64,000 nucleotides of DNA from Janthinobacterium lividum (GCF_023509035.1 NZ_CP075583.1:5270001-5334000), one strand, 5' to 3'. Counted from the stretch's first letter, positions 50,520 through 61,541 are shown. The notes: a model not told the origin generated them from the sequence alone. Numbers and translations: made by a program.

Positions 50520-51531
50520 CTAGAACTTCAGGCGCATGCCGGCCGTGAAGGCGCTCGAGTTATGACCAGGCAAGGGCACGCTGCCACCGCTGGAAGCGTC
50601 GCCGACGAAGTTGGTGCCCGCGCCATCGTTGTTGATGCGCCCGTACGAGGTGTACAGATTTGTGCGCTTAGACAAGGCATAGGTGTAGCCGATGGACAGC
50701 TGGCGCCCGCCGCGGCGCGCGTTCGTGCGGTCATCCTTGCGGATATACGAGGCCATCACGCTGCCGGCCGCGCCCACGGGGGCGGACGCACCCAGCATGA
50801 CGTTGCGGAATTCCGTGCCCGCATCATCCTTGTCCGTCTCATAGGCGGCGTGCAGCTTGGCGGGGCCGAAGTCGTAGGTGCCGCCCAGCAAGGTCACTTT
50901 CGCCGTGTTCAGCGGCGTGTCCTTGCGATTGTCATGCGCCAGGGTCAGCACCAGCGGGCCGTTGGCGTAATCGATGGAAAAATCGATGGTGCGGCCCAGG
51001 GTGTTGCTGTCCGGCTTTTCACCGAGGCCAACCATGACGGCAGCCGACAAGCCGTTCACCTTCGGCGTCTCGTACATGATGGAGTTTTTCGTGCGCAGGC
51101 TGGCCACGCTCATCAGGTTGATCGAGGCGCCTGTCATGCCCGTTTCGAAGGGGTCGATATTGTCCAGCGCGGTGAACAGCGGATTGTGTTGCAAGCCCAG
51201 GTTTACGGCGCCGAAGCCGCCCGACAGGCCCACGTAGGCCTTGCGCCCGAACAAGGCGCCCTGGCGGTTGGCGCCCGTGTCCACGTCGAGGCCGTTTTCC
51301 AGCAAGAAGTTGGCCTTTAAATTATTGCCCAGGTCTTCCGTGCCTTTGAAGCCGATGCGGCTGCCCGACTGTACGCCGGTGGCCAGCTTGGTGACGGAAC
51401 CGTCCGCGCCGCCGTGTTCGGACGTCAGGCCCGCGTCGAGCAAGCCAGCCTACAGTGACGGACGATTGGGCGCTGGCGCTGCCGGCGAAGAGTGTGGCCA
51501 AGACGGCCGCCGCTACGAGTGTGTGTTTCAT
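50520..51531 (-). pseudogene. Gram-negative porin (family 4 type), frameshifted near the N-terminus
   Basis: A trimeric-porin-like outer-membrane protein of about 336 aa when corrected. The signal peptide MKHTLVAAAVLATLFAGSASAQ is in one frame; the barrel from LLDAGLTSEHGG to the aromatic C-terminus (AGMRLKF) is in another. The break lies at about 51444-51452, in coding sense GTAGGCTGGCTTG. Removing one base restores VGGLLDAGL. Unlike the other frameshifts it is not in a long homopolymer, so genuine loss is a little more likely here. The barrel part keeps no other stop codon. Confidence 0.82.
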
Positions 51532-51615
51532 GTCATCTCCAGGTATTGTGGTTTTTATAAACGCTTGAAACGATAATCAACTACGGTGCTGCAAATTGCG
51601 GGTAAATGCGGCGGC

Positions 51616-52425
51616 TCAGGCGATCAGCCCGGCCATCGGCGACGAGGGCGAGGCGCTCATGGCGCCCGCTCTCCGGGGCATGCGTCCGGCAAGGTAAGCC
51701 TCGCGTCCGCCCTGCACTGCCAGTTTCATGGCGCGCGCCATGCGTATCGGTTCGCGCGCCGCCGCGATGGCGGTATTCATCAGGATGCCGTCGCAGCCAA
51801 GCTCCATGGCGATGGCCGCGTCCGACGCCGTGCCCACGCCGGCATCGACCAGCACGGGTACCGTGGCTTGCTCGATGATCAGCGACAGATTCCACGGATT
51901 CAGAATGCCCATGCCCGAGCCGATCAGGGACGCCAGCGGCATGACGGCGATGCAGCCGAGGTCTTCCAGCATGCGCGCCTGGATCGGGTCGTCGCTGCAA
52001 TACACCATCACCTGGAAGCCGTCGCGCACCAGCTCCCCGGCCGCTTTTAACGTTTCCGGCATGTTCGGGAACAGGGTCTTTTCATCGCCGAGCACTTCCA
52101 GCTTGCATAGCTGGTGCCCGCCCAGCAGCTCGCGCGCCAGTTGCAGGGTGTAGACGGCGTCGCGCGCGTTGTAGCAGCCGCCCGTGTTGGGCAAAATCGT
52201 GTATTTCGACGGCGGAATGAAATCGAGCAGGTTCGGTTCGCCCTTCTCCTGGCCGATATTCACGCGCCGGATGGTGACCGTGACGATCTCGGCGCCGCTC
52301 GCTTCGATGGCCAGGCGCGTTTCCTCGAAATCCTTGTATTTCCCGGTCCCTACCAGCAGGCGCGACTGGTAGATGGTGCCGGCCAGGGTCAGGCCGGTCG
52401 GTGCAGGGGTAAGGTCGTCTCTCAT
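51616..52425 (-). CDS. thiG: thiazole synthase
   Basis: A 269 aa TIM-barrel enzyme making the thiazole phosphate part of thiamine. It has [19 protein letters not shown], the Schiff-base lysine in [11 protein letters not shown], and [23 protein letters not shown] 52425 has GGAGAG upstream. The usual partners thiS, thiE, thiC and thiO are absent. Instead it follows a DadA-type amino acid oxidoreductase gene by 12 bp, which could act as a ThiO-like glycine or amino acid oxidase. Thiamine supply also matters for Xsc, a ThDP enzyme, but that link is speculative. Confidence 0.9.
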   Translation of the reverse strand: MRDDLTPAPTGLTLAGTIYQSRLLVGTGKYKDFEETRLAIEASGAEIVTVTIRRVNIGQEKGEPNLLDFIPPSKYTILPNTGGCYNARDAVYTLQLARELLGGHQLCKLEVLGDEKTLFPNMPETLKAAGELVRDGFQVMVYCSDDPIQARMLEDLGCIAVMPLASLIGSGMGILNPWNLSLIIEQATVPVLVDAGVGTASDAAIAMELGCDGILMNTAIAAAREPIRMARAMKLAVQGGREAYLAGRMPRRAGAMSASPSSPMAGLIA

Positions 52426-52437
52426 CGCGGTGCTCTC

Positions 52438-53739
52438 CTAAGTTGGTGTAACTGCGTGATGTAACTGCGGTCCCTCGCGAAGGGCTACGCCGCAAAACGC
52501 AAAATCGACGTCGGGCCGCCTTCCCGACACGAGGTCGGCGATCGCCCTACCCGCGCCGCAGCCCATGGTCCAGCCCAGGGTGCCGTGGCCCGTGTTGAGG
52601 AAGAGCTGGCGGTAGCGCGTCGTGCCGATGTAGGGCACGTTCGAGGGTGTCAGGGGGCGCAGGCCGGCCCAGTAGACGGGGTCGCTGTAATCACAGGCGT
52701 GGGGAAACAGGGCCTGCACGCGGCGCGTGATGGCGGCGCAGCGCACGGGGTTCAGTTCCCGCGTATAGCCGTTCAACTCGCACGTGCCGGCCACGCGCAG
52801 GCGCTCGCCCAGGCGCGAAAACACCAGTTTATGGCCGTCGTCCGTCAGCGACACGGAAGGCGCGCTGACGGGGTCGACGATCGGATAGGTGGCCGAATAG
52901 CCCTTGCCCGGATACAGCATCAGGCGGATGCCCAGCGGCTGCAGCAGCGGTGCGGAAAAGCTGCCCATGGCCACCACCACGGCGTCCGCATGCTCCAGGC
53001 GGTGGCGCCCTTGCGCGTCGATGCTTTCCACGCCCGTGAGGCGTGCGCCATCCGTCAGCAGGCGCGTCACCGTCGTGCCGTACCGGAAATCCACGCCGGC
53101 AGCGGCCGCGCGCGCAGCCAAGGCCGTGGTAAACAGATGCACGTCACCCGACTCGTCGCTGGCTGTAAAATCGCCGCCCACGATCTGGCTGCGCGCGTGA
53201 CGCAGGGCCGGCTCGATGCGAACCACTTCGTCGGCGCTGACGGTGTTGCGCGGGCAACCCAGCTCCCGCAAGAGCGCGGCGCCCGTTTGCGATTTATCAA
53301 ATTCCTGCTGGTCCGTATAGAAATGCAAGATGCCCCGCTCCAGGTGGTCGTAGGCTATGCCCGTCTCGCGGCGCAAGGCTTGCAAGCTCTGCCGGCTGTA
53401 CTCGGCCAGGGCGACGATCTGACGCATATTGCGCGACACCCTCGACGGCAAACACTCGCGCAGGTAGTGCAGCACCCACTGCCATTGCAGCGTATCGAGA
53501 CGTGGGCGGAACAGCAGCGGCGCATCGTCCTTGCCCAGCCACGTGAGCACCTTGCGCAGGGTGGCGGGATTCGCCCACGGTTCTGCGTGCGAAACGGAAA
53601 TCTGCCCGCCGTTACCGAAGCTCGTTTCCTGCGCGGCGCCCGCCTGGCGCTCGAGCACGCGCACGTCGTGACCCGCCTGGCGCAAGTACCAGGCCGATGC
53701 CGTGCCGACCACGCCGGCGCCGAGGACAAGGATCTTCAT
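52438..53739 (-). CDS. dadA: D-amino acid dehydrogenase (DadA-like)
   Basis: A 433 aa FAD-dependent dehydrogenase. The N-terminal motif is VLGAGVVGTASAWYL (residues 4-18), then ETSFGNGGQIS, and the C-terminus has GLRPLTPSNVPYIG and LNTGHGTLGWTMGCGAGRAIADL, all diagnostic of DadA. It would oxidise D-amino acids to 2-oxo acids at the inner membrane. It lies 16 bp after the YeiH-type exporter gene and 12 bp before thiG, forming a three-gene unit. A ThiO-like role with ThiG is an alternative. Confidence 0.85.
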   Translation of the reverse strand: MKILVLGAGVVGTASAWYLRQAGHDVRVLERQAGAAQETSFGNGGQISVSHAEPWANPATLRKVLTWLGKDDAPLLFRPRLDTLQWQWVLHYLRECLPSRVSRNMRQIVALAEYSRQSLQALRRETGIAYDHLERGILHFYTDQQEFDKSQTGAALLRELGCPRNTVSADEVVRIEPALRHARSQIVGGDFTASDESGDVHLFTTALAARAAAAGVDFRYGTTVTRLLTDGARLTGVESIDAQGRHRLEHADAVVVAMGSFSAPLLQPLGIRLMLYPGKGYSATYPIVDPVSAPSVSLTDDGHKLVFSRLGERLRVAGTCELNGYTRELNPVRCAAITRRVQALFPHACDYSDPVYWAGLRPLTPSNVPYIGTTRYRQLFLNTGHGTLGWTMGCGAGRAIADLVSGRRPDVDFAFCGVALREGPQLHHAVTPT

Positions 53740-53755
53740 GGCGGGCTCGACTCGC

Positions 53756-54820
53756 TTAGCGCGTCAGCAGCACGGCGATGGCGACAAAGGCGGCGATCCA
53801 CACCGTTTCCATCACCAACATGATCACGGGACGCCAGCCCAGCGAGGCCAGCGACTGGAACGACGTCTTCACGCCCAGCGCGGCGATGGCGATGACGAGG
53901 CAGGCGCGCGAGGCATTGTTGATCCAGCCATTCACTTCCTGCGGAATCAGGCCCAGGCTGTTGGTAATGACGAGCCAGACAAAACCGATCAGGAAGAAGG
54001 GCACGAGCGGCGGCGCATCGACCTCGCTCTTGCCATCCTTGCGCTTGAACATGATCGACAGGCCCAGCACGACAGGCACGAGGCAGGCGACGCGCGTCAA
54101 TTTGACGAAGGTGGCCACGTCGCCCGTATGGTTGCTGACCAGATAGCCGGCGCCCACCACTTGCGCCACGTCATGGATGGTGCCGCCGATGAACACGCCC
54201 GCTTCCGTCGGGTCAAAGCCCAGCAACTTGACCAGCAGCGGATAGACGATCATGGCCAGGGTCGACAGCGAGGTCACGCCCACCACCGTCAGCAGGGTGA
54301 ACTTTTCGTTTTCCTTGGTTTGCGGCAGCACGGCCGAGATGGCCAGCGCGGCCGACGCGCCGCAGATGGCTACCGAACCGCCCGACAAAATGCCTTCCGT
54401 GATAGGACGCTTGAGCCACTTGGCCAGCAGGTAGCCGAAGCCCAAAGTCGCCACCAGGCCGCCGACGACGATCAGCAGGGGCGTCACGCCGACCGAGGCG
54501 ATCTGGTTGAAGGTGATGCGCGCGCCCAGCAGGGCCACGCCCGTGCGCAGCAGCACCTTGCTGCAAAATTCGATGCCGGGCTTGCAGGTGGGATCGGACG
54601 CCAGGAAGTGGAAGGCCAGGCCGAAGAACAGCGCGTACAGCAGTTGGGGGCCGCCGTAATTGCTGGAAATAAAGGTGGCCGACAGCGCGATCACCAGCGC
54701 GATGGCCACGCCGGGCCAGCTGCGCAGCACGGCGCGGGGGCGCCAGATGGCAACGGCGGAAGACAGGTAGGGAATGTTCTTGTCGACAACGCGTGTTATC
54801 GCTGAGGAGTTGGTTTTCAT
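53756..54820 (-). CDS. YeiH/TauZ-type putative sulfate exporter
   Basis: A 354 aa membrane protein of the 'putative sulfate exporter' family (COG2855), with about ten helices. Landmarks are TGVALLGARITFNQI, GGSVAICGASAALAISAVLP, and GTIHDVAQVVGAGY. TauZ of taurine degraders belongs to this family, so with SorAB and the TSUP protein it may export sulfate or sulfite. The start is uncertain: ATG 54820 (MKTNSS) has a weak signal; ATG 54861 would add 13 charged residues. A TTCCGGAA palindrome lies upstream at 54930-54937. Confidence 0.78.
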   Translation of the reverse strand: MKTNSSAITRVVDKNIPYLSSAVAIWRPRAVLRSWPGVAIALVIALSATFISSNYGGPQLLYALFFGLAFHFLASDPTCKPGIEFCSKVLLRTGVALLGARITFNQIASVGVTPLLIVVGGLVATLGFGYLLAKWLKRPITEGILSGGSVAICGASAALAISAVLPQTKENEKFTLLTVVGVTSLSTLAMIVYPLLVKLLGFDPTEAGVFIGGTIHDVAQVVGAGYLVSNHTGDVATFVKLTRVACLVPVVLGLSIMFKRKDGKSEVDAPPLVPFFLIGFVWLVITNSLGLIPQEVNGWINNASRACLVIAIAALGVKTSFQSLASLGWRPVIMLVMETVWIAAFVAIAVLLTR

Positions 54821-55024
54821 GCGGGTCCGCTCATAATGTTTTAAAAATTGGGACATTTCATCTCGTTTTTTAATAATACACGATGAGCTAGCGAAGTCCA
54901 TGCTTTTCCACGAAAATCGAAACCGGATGTTCCGGAAACTGACGTTTTGAGGTTAGTACTGGCGTAAACGACAAGCGGCGCGGCCCTTTGCAGGGACGCG
55001 CCGCCGTTGCCAGTGCTTGAAAGA

Positions 55025-55894
55025 TTACTTTTTGTTCAGACGGGTAATCAGGCTGGACGTGTCATAACGGTTGCCGCCCGCCTGCTGCACTTCGCCATAG
55101 AACTGGTCCGTCAAGGTCGTCACGGGCAGGTCGCTGCCGTTGCGCTTGGCTTCGGCAAGGCAGATGCCCAGGTCCTTGCGCATCAGGTCGACGGCGAAAC
55201 CGAAGTCGAACTTGCGTTCGATCATGGTCTTGCCCCGGTTTTCCAGCTGCCACGACTGCGCCGCGCCCTTGGAAATCACGTCGACCACCAGCGCCGCATC
55301 GAGGCCCGCGTTTTCCGCGAAGGCGATGCCTTCGCTGAGCGCCTGCACCAGGCCCGCGATGCAGATCTGGTTGACCATCTTCGTCAGCTGGCCGGAACCG
55401 GACGCGCCCATGTAGGTGACGGCGCGCGAGAACAGGGCGATGACCGGCTCGGCGCGTGCATACGCCTCCGCAGCGCCGCCCACCATCACCGTCAGCTTGC
55501 CGTTTTCCGCGCCAGCCTGGCCGCCGGACACGGGCGCGTCGAGGAAGAACACGCCCTTCTCTTGCGCCGCCGCGTGGATCGTGCGCGCCGCTTCGGCGGA
55601 AGCCGTCGTGTGGTCGATCAGGATGCTGCCCGGCGCCATGGCGGACAGCAAGCCGCCCTCTTCCAGGATGACCTGGTACAAATCATTATCGTTGCCGATG
55701 CAGGTGAAGACGAACTCGGCGCCCACTGCGGCCGCGGCCGGTGTGGCGGCGCTGCTGCCCTTGTGTTGCTCCAGCCAGGCGGCTGCGCGGGCCGGGTTGC
55801 GGTTGTACACGGTGACGTCGTGCCCGCCCGCCGCCAGGTGACCTGCCATGGGGAAACCCATGACGCCCAAACCGATGAATGCCACTTTTGCCAT
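55025..55894 (-). CDS. beta-hydroxyacid dehydrogenase (tartronate-semialdehyde reductase / 3-hydroxyisobutyrate dehydrogenase family)
   Basis: A 289 aa NAD(P)-dependent oxidoreductase. The Rossmann motif is AFIGLGVMGFPMAGHL at residues 5-20; the substrate-binding DAPVSGGQAGAENG and catalytic-lysine segment GSGQLTKMVNQ are intact. The substrate could be tartronate semialdehyde, 3-hydroxyisobutyrate or a related acid; sequence alone does not decide. Single gene with a GC-rich hairpin (54976-55003) after the stop. No glyoxylate carboligase is present to support a glyoxylate role. Confidence 0.85.
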   Translation of the reverse strand: MAKVAFIGLGVMGFPMAGHLAAGGHDVTVYNRNPARAAAWLEQHKGSSAATPAAAAVGAEFVFTCIGNDNDLYQVILEEGGLLSAMAPGSILIDHTTASAEAARTIHAAAQEKGVFFLDAPVSGGQAGAENGKLTVMVGGAAEAYARAEPVIALFSRAVTYMGASGSGQLTKMVNQICIAGLVQALSEGIAFAENAGLDAALVVDVISKGAAQSWQLENRGKTMIERKFDFGFAVDLMRKDLGICLAEAKRNGSDLPVTTLTDQFYGEVQQAGGNRYDTSSLITRLNKK

Positions 55895-55957
55895 ATTGTC
55901 CGTCCTGTCGATGAATGAATCCGATTATTGTTGCACAAACAGTCGCCGCCGGCAGCA

Positions 55958-56395
55958 TCAAGCCGCGGGGGCGCGCCGATAATACAGGTCGAACTCTTCC
56001 TCGCCATCCGGCACGAAGCCGTGACGCACATAGAAGCGGTTCGCCTCGCTGCCGCGCAGGGCGCCCACGCGCACGCTCTTGCGGGCCGCATCGGCCTCGG
56101 CAAACACGCGCGCCAGCACGGCTGCGCCCATGCCTTGCCGTTGGCATGCCGGCGCCAGATAGAGGTGGTCGAGCAGTAAATATTCCGCTTGCGGGCGCAA
56201 CACATAGAAGCCGGCCAGCGCGTCGCCATGGCGCAACTGCCAGGTGCAATCGGGGTCGAACGTGGCCAGGAAACGCTGACACGCACGCTGCGGATCATAG
56301 CGGCCGATGCGCTCCAGGCTTTCACGCATGGCGGCCACGCGCAGGCTGGCCAGCGCTTCGCCATCGGCCAGGCTGGCAGGCACGAAAGTCAGCAT
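55958..56395 (-). CDS. GNAT-family N-acetyltransferase
   Basis: A 145 aa acetyltransferase. The acetyl-CoA binding segment reads LYLAPACQRQGMGAAVLARVF (motif A, Q-x-x-G-x-G/A), followed by NRFYVRHGF (motif B). Substrate is unknown. Its start is 4 bp after the hisC stop, so the two are probably co-transcribed. A small-molecule substrate is more likely than a ribosomal protein, but this is not certain. Confidence 0.82.
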   Translation of the reverse strand: MLTFVPASLADGEALASLRVAAMRESLERIGRYDPQRACQRFLATFDPDCTWQLRHGDALAGFYVLRPQAEYLLLDHLYLAPACQRQGMGAAVLARVFAEADAARKSVRVGALRGSEANRFYVRHGFVPDGEEEFDLYYRRAPAA

Positions 56396-56399
56396 GGCG

Positions 56400-57479
56400 T
56401 CACAGCACTGCGCGCAACGCCGTCATCAGGGCTGCGCATTCGTCCACGTTACCGATGCTGATGCGCAAATACTGGCTGATGCGTGGTGCATTGAAATGGC
56501 GCACGATCACGGATCGGGCGCGCAAGCCTGCCGCCAGTTGCGCCGCGTCATGCTGCGGGTGGCGCGCAAAGACGAAATTGGCCACCGAAGGCAGCACGTC
56601 GAAGCCCAGCGCCGTCAAGTCCGCCGTCAGCTGTTCGCGGCTGGCGATGACGGCCTGGCGCGTCTGCTGGAAATACGCTTCGTCGTGCAGCGAGGCCACG
56701 GCGCCGGCCAGCGCCAGCCGATCCAGCGGATAGGAATTGAAACTGTTCTTCACTCGTTCCAGCGCCTCGATCAAGTCAACATGCCCGAAGGCACAGCCGA
56801 CGCGCAAGCCGGCCAGCGAGCGCGATTTCGAGAACGTCTGCACCACCAGCAAGTTCGGATAACGGTCGACCAGGGCCACGGCGCTTTCCCCGCCGAAATC
56901 CACATATGCTTCATCGACCACCACCACGGCATCGGGATGGTCGCGCAGCACGGTTTCCACGCCGGCCAGCGGCAAGTCCACGCCAGTGGGCGCGTTGGGA
57001 TTCGGGAAGATGATGGCGCCGCATGGCCCCTGGTAGTCCTCCGGCCGGATGCGCATGGATTCGTCGAGCGCTACCGTGCGGTAATCGATGCCATACAGCT
57101 TGCAATACACGGGATAGAAGCTGTAGCTGATGTCCGGAAACAGCAGCGGCGCATCGTGCTTGAGCAAGGCCATGAAGGCCAGCGCCAGCACTTCGTCGGA
57201 ACCGTTGCCGACGAACACTTGCGCGCTATTCAAGCCGTGGTAGTCAGCCAGGGTTTGCTTCAGTTCGCTGGCTGAGGGGTCGGGGTAGAGGCGCAGGGTG
57301 TCGTTGCTGGCTTCGCGCAATACTGCCAGCACCTGCGGCGATGGGCCGTAGGGGTTTTCGTTGGTGTTGAGTTTGACCAGGTCGGGCAGTTTCGGTTGCT
57401 CGCCCGGGATGTAGGGGGTCAGCTCGCTGACGATGTTGCTCCAGAATCGGCTCATTGCTTTGCTCATTACTTTGCTCAT
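56400..57479 (-). CDS. hisC: histidinol-phosphate aminotransferase
   Basis: A PLP-dependent class II aminotransferase of up to 359 aa. It has [27 protein letters not shown], and the PLP-lysine in [14 protein letters not shown]. It converts imidazole-acetol phosphate to histidinol phosphate with glutamate. No other his genes are near, so it may be a second copy or an aromatic aminotransferase. Three in-frame ATGs (57479, 57467, 57455) arise from a 12-base triplicate repeat at the start; none has a clear Shine-Dalgarno. MSRFWSNIV (57455) looks most like family members. Confidence 0.88.
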   Translation of the reverse strand: MSKVMSKAMSRFWSNIVSELTPYIPGEQPKLPDLVKLNTNENPYGPSPQVLAVLREASNDTLRLYPDPSASELKQTLADYHGLNSAQVFVGNGSDEVLALAFMALLKHDAPLLFPDISYSFYPVYCKLYGIDYRTVALDESMRIRPEDYQGPCGAIIFPNPNAPTGVDLPLAGVETVLRDHPDAVVVVDEAYVDFGGESAVALVDRYPNLLVVQTFSKSRSLAGLRVGCAFGHVDLIEALERVKNSFNSYPLDRLALAGAVASLHDEAYFQQTRQAVIASREQLTADLTALGFDVLPSVANFVFARHPQHDAAQLAAGLRARSVIVRHFNAPRISQYLRISIGNVDECAALMTALRAVL

Positions 57480-57485
57480 TACTTT
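57450..57485 (-). repeat. 12-bp x3 tandem repeat over the hisC start
   Basis: Three copies of GCTCATTACTTT on the + strand (the first has GCTCATTGCTTT). On the coding strand each unit provides ATGAGC, giving up to three start codons four codons apart. Copy-number change keeps the frame. Confidence 0.85.
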
Positions 57486-57658
57486 GGTATGGGGGCAGGA
57501 TGGTGATCGGGTAGATTACCATGGCTGGGGTAGATCAAGGTGGCGGGGGCGCTGGCAGTTACTGCCTGAATGGAGGAAAAAACGCCTTGCGCTGCGCGCT
57601 TTGGGCGGTTTTTCTACCTGGCCTTGATGCGCTGGTGGCTGGCATCTGTTGTGGGCAT

Positions 57659-57683
57659 AAAAAAAGCTCCCTTGCGGGAGCTT
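57659..57683 (-). terminator. Rho-independent terminator after tRNA-Ser copy 2
   Basis: On the minus strand AAGCTCCC, loop GCAA, GGGAGCTT then a T7 run. It is the same hairpin as at 58082-58106. Confidence 0.9.
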
Positions 57684-57694
57684 CTCTTATGTAT

Positions 57695-57786
<92 letters not shown>

Positions 57787-57900
57787 GTTTACTGCGGTCT
57801 ATTCATTCAAACTGGCGTGCCGGTTTGAACGAGGCGCTATTTTAGCATGGGTGTTGTTGGGTTGGGTAGGGGTTATTGCTAATCTGGCTTTGGAAAAGCA

Positions 57901-58060
57901 AAAACCATTTGGGCGATTCGGGGAGCCTCGCGCGAGTACGCGCTCGTCTTCGAACCTGCCGCCTTGGCGCACGCGTCAAAACCAATTTGACGATTCGGAG
58001 AGCTCCGCGCAAATATGCGCGGAGCTTCGAATCCCACGCGTACGCCCCGCAGGGGGCGTA
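57901..58060. repeat. two diverged hairpin repeats between the tRNA genes
   Basis: Two related units begin AAACCA-TTTG-CGATTCGG-GAGC (about 57902 and 57979) and each reaches TTCGAA after an internal hairpin. The second hairpin, AGCTCCGCGCA/TGCGCGGAGCT (58001-58011 with 58016-58026), is perfect over 11 bp. A further perfect stem TACGCCCC/GGGGCGTA follows (58041-58048 with 58053-58060). It resembles a dispersed REP-like intergenic repeat. No gene is seen in 57787-58081. Confidence 0.6.
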
Positions 58061-58081
58061 CTCCTCTTCGCCGCCACAAAT

Positions 58082-58106
58082 AAAAAAAGCTCCCTTGCGG
58101 GAGCTT
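58082..58106 (-). terminator. Rho-independent terminator after tRNA-Ser copy 1
   Basis: On the minus strand an 8-bp stem (AAGCTCCC/GGGAGCTT) with loop GCAA, then T7 (A7 at 58082-58088). It shows that each tRNA gene was duplicated with its terminator. Confidence 0.9.
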
Positions 58107-58117
58107 CCTTTATTTGT

Positions 58118-58209
<92 letters not shown>

Positions 58210-58286
58210 ATTTGCTGCGGTCTTTTCCCGCATTGCTGCGAGAAGGCAAGATTATAGCAGCCGCTTGAAAAAAGGGAAGGACTATT

Positions 58287-59609
<1,323 letters not shown>

Positions 59610-59723
59610 TCATTGTACCAAGACCCGTTCAGTTCTTTATGAGTTTTGCACACGCCCTGCCATCGTCATGGCGGCATGGCTGGGCACTCGCGCCCGCTTT
59701 ACATTTATTGCTTAGCTTAGTGC

Positions 59724-59927
59724 TTAAATAAAGGCGGCTTTTTCGGCAGCGCTCAGGCGGCGAGCGCTGACGGTAACGACAGGAATCGTGCTGTCGGCAG
59801 CCTGGGCGATCACCGTGCTGCTGGCGCTCACTTCCAGCGTATTCGCACCGGCGGTGGCGAAGCTGGCGCCGATGGCGATGATGGCGGCGGCGACAAAGGT
59901 GATTTCCATGTTTTTCAGTGCGTTCAT
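59724..59927 (-). CDS. small exported or membrane peptide, 67 aa
   Basis: A 67 aa protein starting MNALKNMEITF, with one hydrophobic segment (FVAAAIIAIGASFATAGA) that could be a signal peptide or membrane anchor. The tail is Ser/Thr/Val-rich and ends VSARRLSAAEKAAFI. A strong AGGAGTAAC Shine-Dalgarno supports translation from ATG 59927. I do not recognise the family. Confidence 0.6.
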   Translation of the reverse strand: MNALKNMEITFVAAAIIAIGASFATAGANTLEVSASSTVIAQAADSTIPVVTVSARRLSAAEKAAFI

Positions 59928-60076
59928 GATGTTACTCCTGGTTAGTTTGCGTCGTTGACTGCTGCTGGTATGGTGGTACTTTAGCCAACGGCGACAAACA
60001 ACGCCACCGGCTTGCGACCAGCGGCGAAAAACAGGGAGCGAACGGTGAAAAACGGGGACTGAAGCGCGAAGAATAG

Positions 60077-61498
60077 TTACAAGGCATCCTTGACGAGGCG
60101 CCCGAGACGGCTGATGGCCTGCTCGATGCGCGGCGTCCAGGCATTGCCGCAATTGAGGCGCAGATAATTGCCGAACTTGCCCGAGGCCGAGAATAGCTGG
60201 CCCGGCATATACGCCACGCCGTCCACAATCGCCTGGCCATGCAGGGCCAGCGCATCGATTTGCGGCGGCATCTGCACCCACAGCACGAAACCGCCCTGCG
60301 GCTCGGACAGCATGCAGTCCGCCGGAAAGTGGGCCGCCACCGCGTCGGACATGCGCGCGATGCGCTGCACCAGGGTGCGCCGCATCTTGCGCAGCTGCTG
60401 GTCGTAGCTGCTGCCTTCCAGAAAGTCGGCCAGCACGGCCTGGAAGAAATGGCTGGTGGCGCCGCTCGACACGGTTTTCAGCAAGGCCACTTCCTGCGCG
60501 AAGCGCCCGGCCAGCACATAGCCCACGCGCGACGCCGGCGTGATGGCCTTGGAAAACGAGGAGCACAGCAAGACGTTGCCGCTCGTGTCGTAGGCCTTCA
60601 CGGGCCAAGGCCGCTGTGGCGCAAAGCACAGGTCGCCGTAGACATCGTCTTCCACCAGCGGAATATTGAATTCCGACAGCAACCCCGCCAGCCGCTTCTT
60701 GTTTTCTTCCGGCATGACGCAACCCAGGGGATTATTTGCGTTCGGCACGAACAGACACGCCTGTACGAGGCCGGCGCGCAGGGCCAGTTCCAGCGCGTCC
60801 AGCGACGGCCCCGTCTTCGGGTCGGTGGGAATTTCCAGCGCCTTCATGCCCAGGCTTTCGATCATCTGCAGCAGCACGAAATACGTGGCCGACTCGATGG
60901 CGATGGTGTCGCCCGGCTTGGCCACGGCGCGCAGGCACAGGCTGATCGCCTCCGTGCAGGAATTTGTCACGACGATCTCGTGCGGGTTCAGCTTGCCCCA
61001 GTCCAGCGCGCGGCGCGCGACCTGGCGCAGGAAATTGCCTTCGCTGACGTCATAGCAGCTGACTTTGCTCAATAGAGCGGGTTCGCGCCGCGCCACGGCG
61101 CTGATGGTGCGCTGCATGCGCTTGATGGGCAAGATCTCGTCGGGCGGCCAGGCCGTGCCCAGTTGCACGATATTCGCCGTCTCGTTGTCTTTCAACACGC
61201 GCATCAAGAGATTATTGATGCCGATAAAGGCCGGCTCCTTCAAGTGTTGGGCATCAAAGCTGCAGGGCCGGCGCGGCGCGCGGTGGCGCACGAAATAGCC
61301 GGACTGGGGCCGCGCATCGACCTGCCCCCGGTCTTCCATCAGGCGCAAGGCTTGCATCACGGTACTAATGGAGATGCGCTTTTGCTGCGCCAGGTGGCGG
61401 ATCGACGGCAGGCGGTCGCCGGGCGCAAACACGCGCGAGTCGATCAGGGCGCCCAGCTCGTTGGCCAGGTGCTCGTACAGATTCAAATGCGCGCTCAT
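60077..61498 (-). CDS. MocR/GntR-family regulator with aminotransferase domain
   Basis: A 473 aa PLP-dependent regulator. The N-terminal GntR winged HTH reads APGDRLPSIRHLAQQKRISISTVMQALRLME; the rest is a class I aminotransferase fold with VVTNSCTEAISLCLRAV, NANNPLGCVMP, and the PLP-lysine in SSFSKAITPASRVGYV. ATG 61498 was chosen because GAAGGG lies about six bases upstream; another ATG two codons earlier has poor spacing. It is divergent from the DUF2917/epimerase pair, with symmetric sites between them. Confidence 0.9.
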   Translation of the reverse strand: MSAHLNLYEHLANELGALIDSRVFAPGDRLPSIRHLAQQKRISISTVMQALRLMEDRGQVDARPQSGYFVRHRAPRRPCSFDAQHLKEPAFIGINNLLMRVLKDNETANIVQLGTAWPPDEILPIKRMQRTISAVARREPALLSKVSCYDVSEGNFLRQVARRALDWGKLNPHEIVVTNSCTEAISLCLRAVAKPGDTIAIESATYFVLLQMIESLGMKALEIPTDPKTGPSLDALELALRAGLVQACLFVPNANNPLGCVMPEENKKRLAGLLSEFNIPLVEDDVYGDLCFAPQRPWPVKAYDTSGNVLLCSSFSKAITPASRVGYVLAGRFAQEVALLKTVSSGATSHFFQAVLADFLEGSSYDQQLRKMRRTLVQRIARMSDAVAAHFPADCMLSEPQGGFVLWVQMPPQIDALALHGQAIVDGVAYMPGQLFSASGKFGNYLRLNCGNAWTPRIEQAISRLGRLVKDAL

Positions 61499-61541
61499 GT
61501 TCATCCCTTCAGTATGCGGCTGCCGCGCGGGGCCGGCACAG

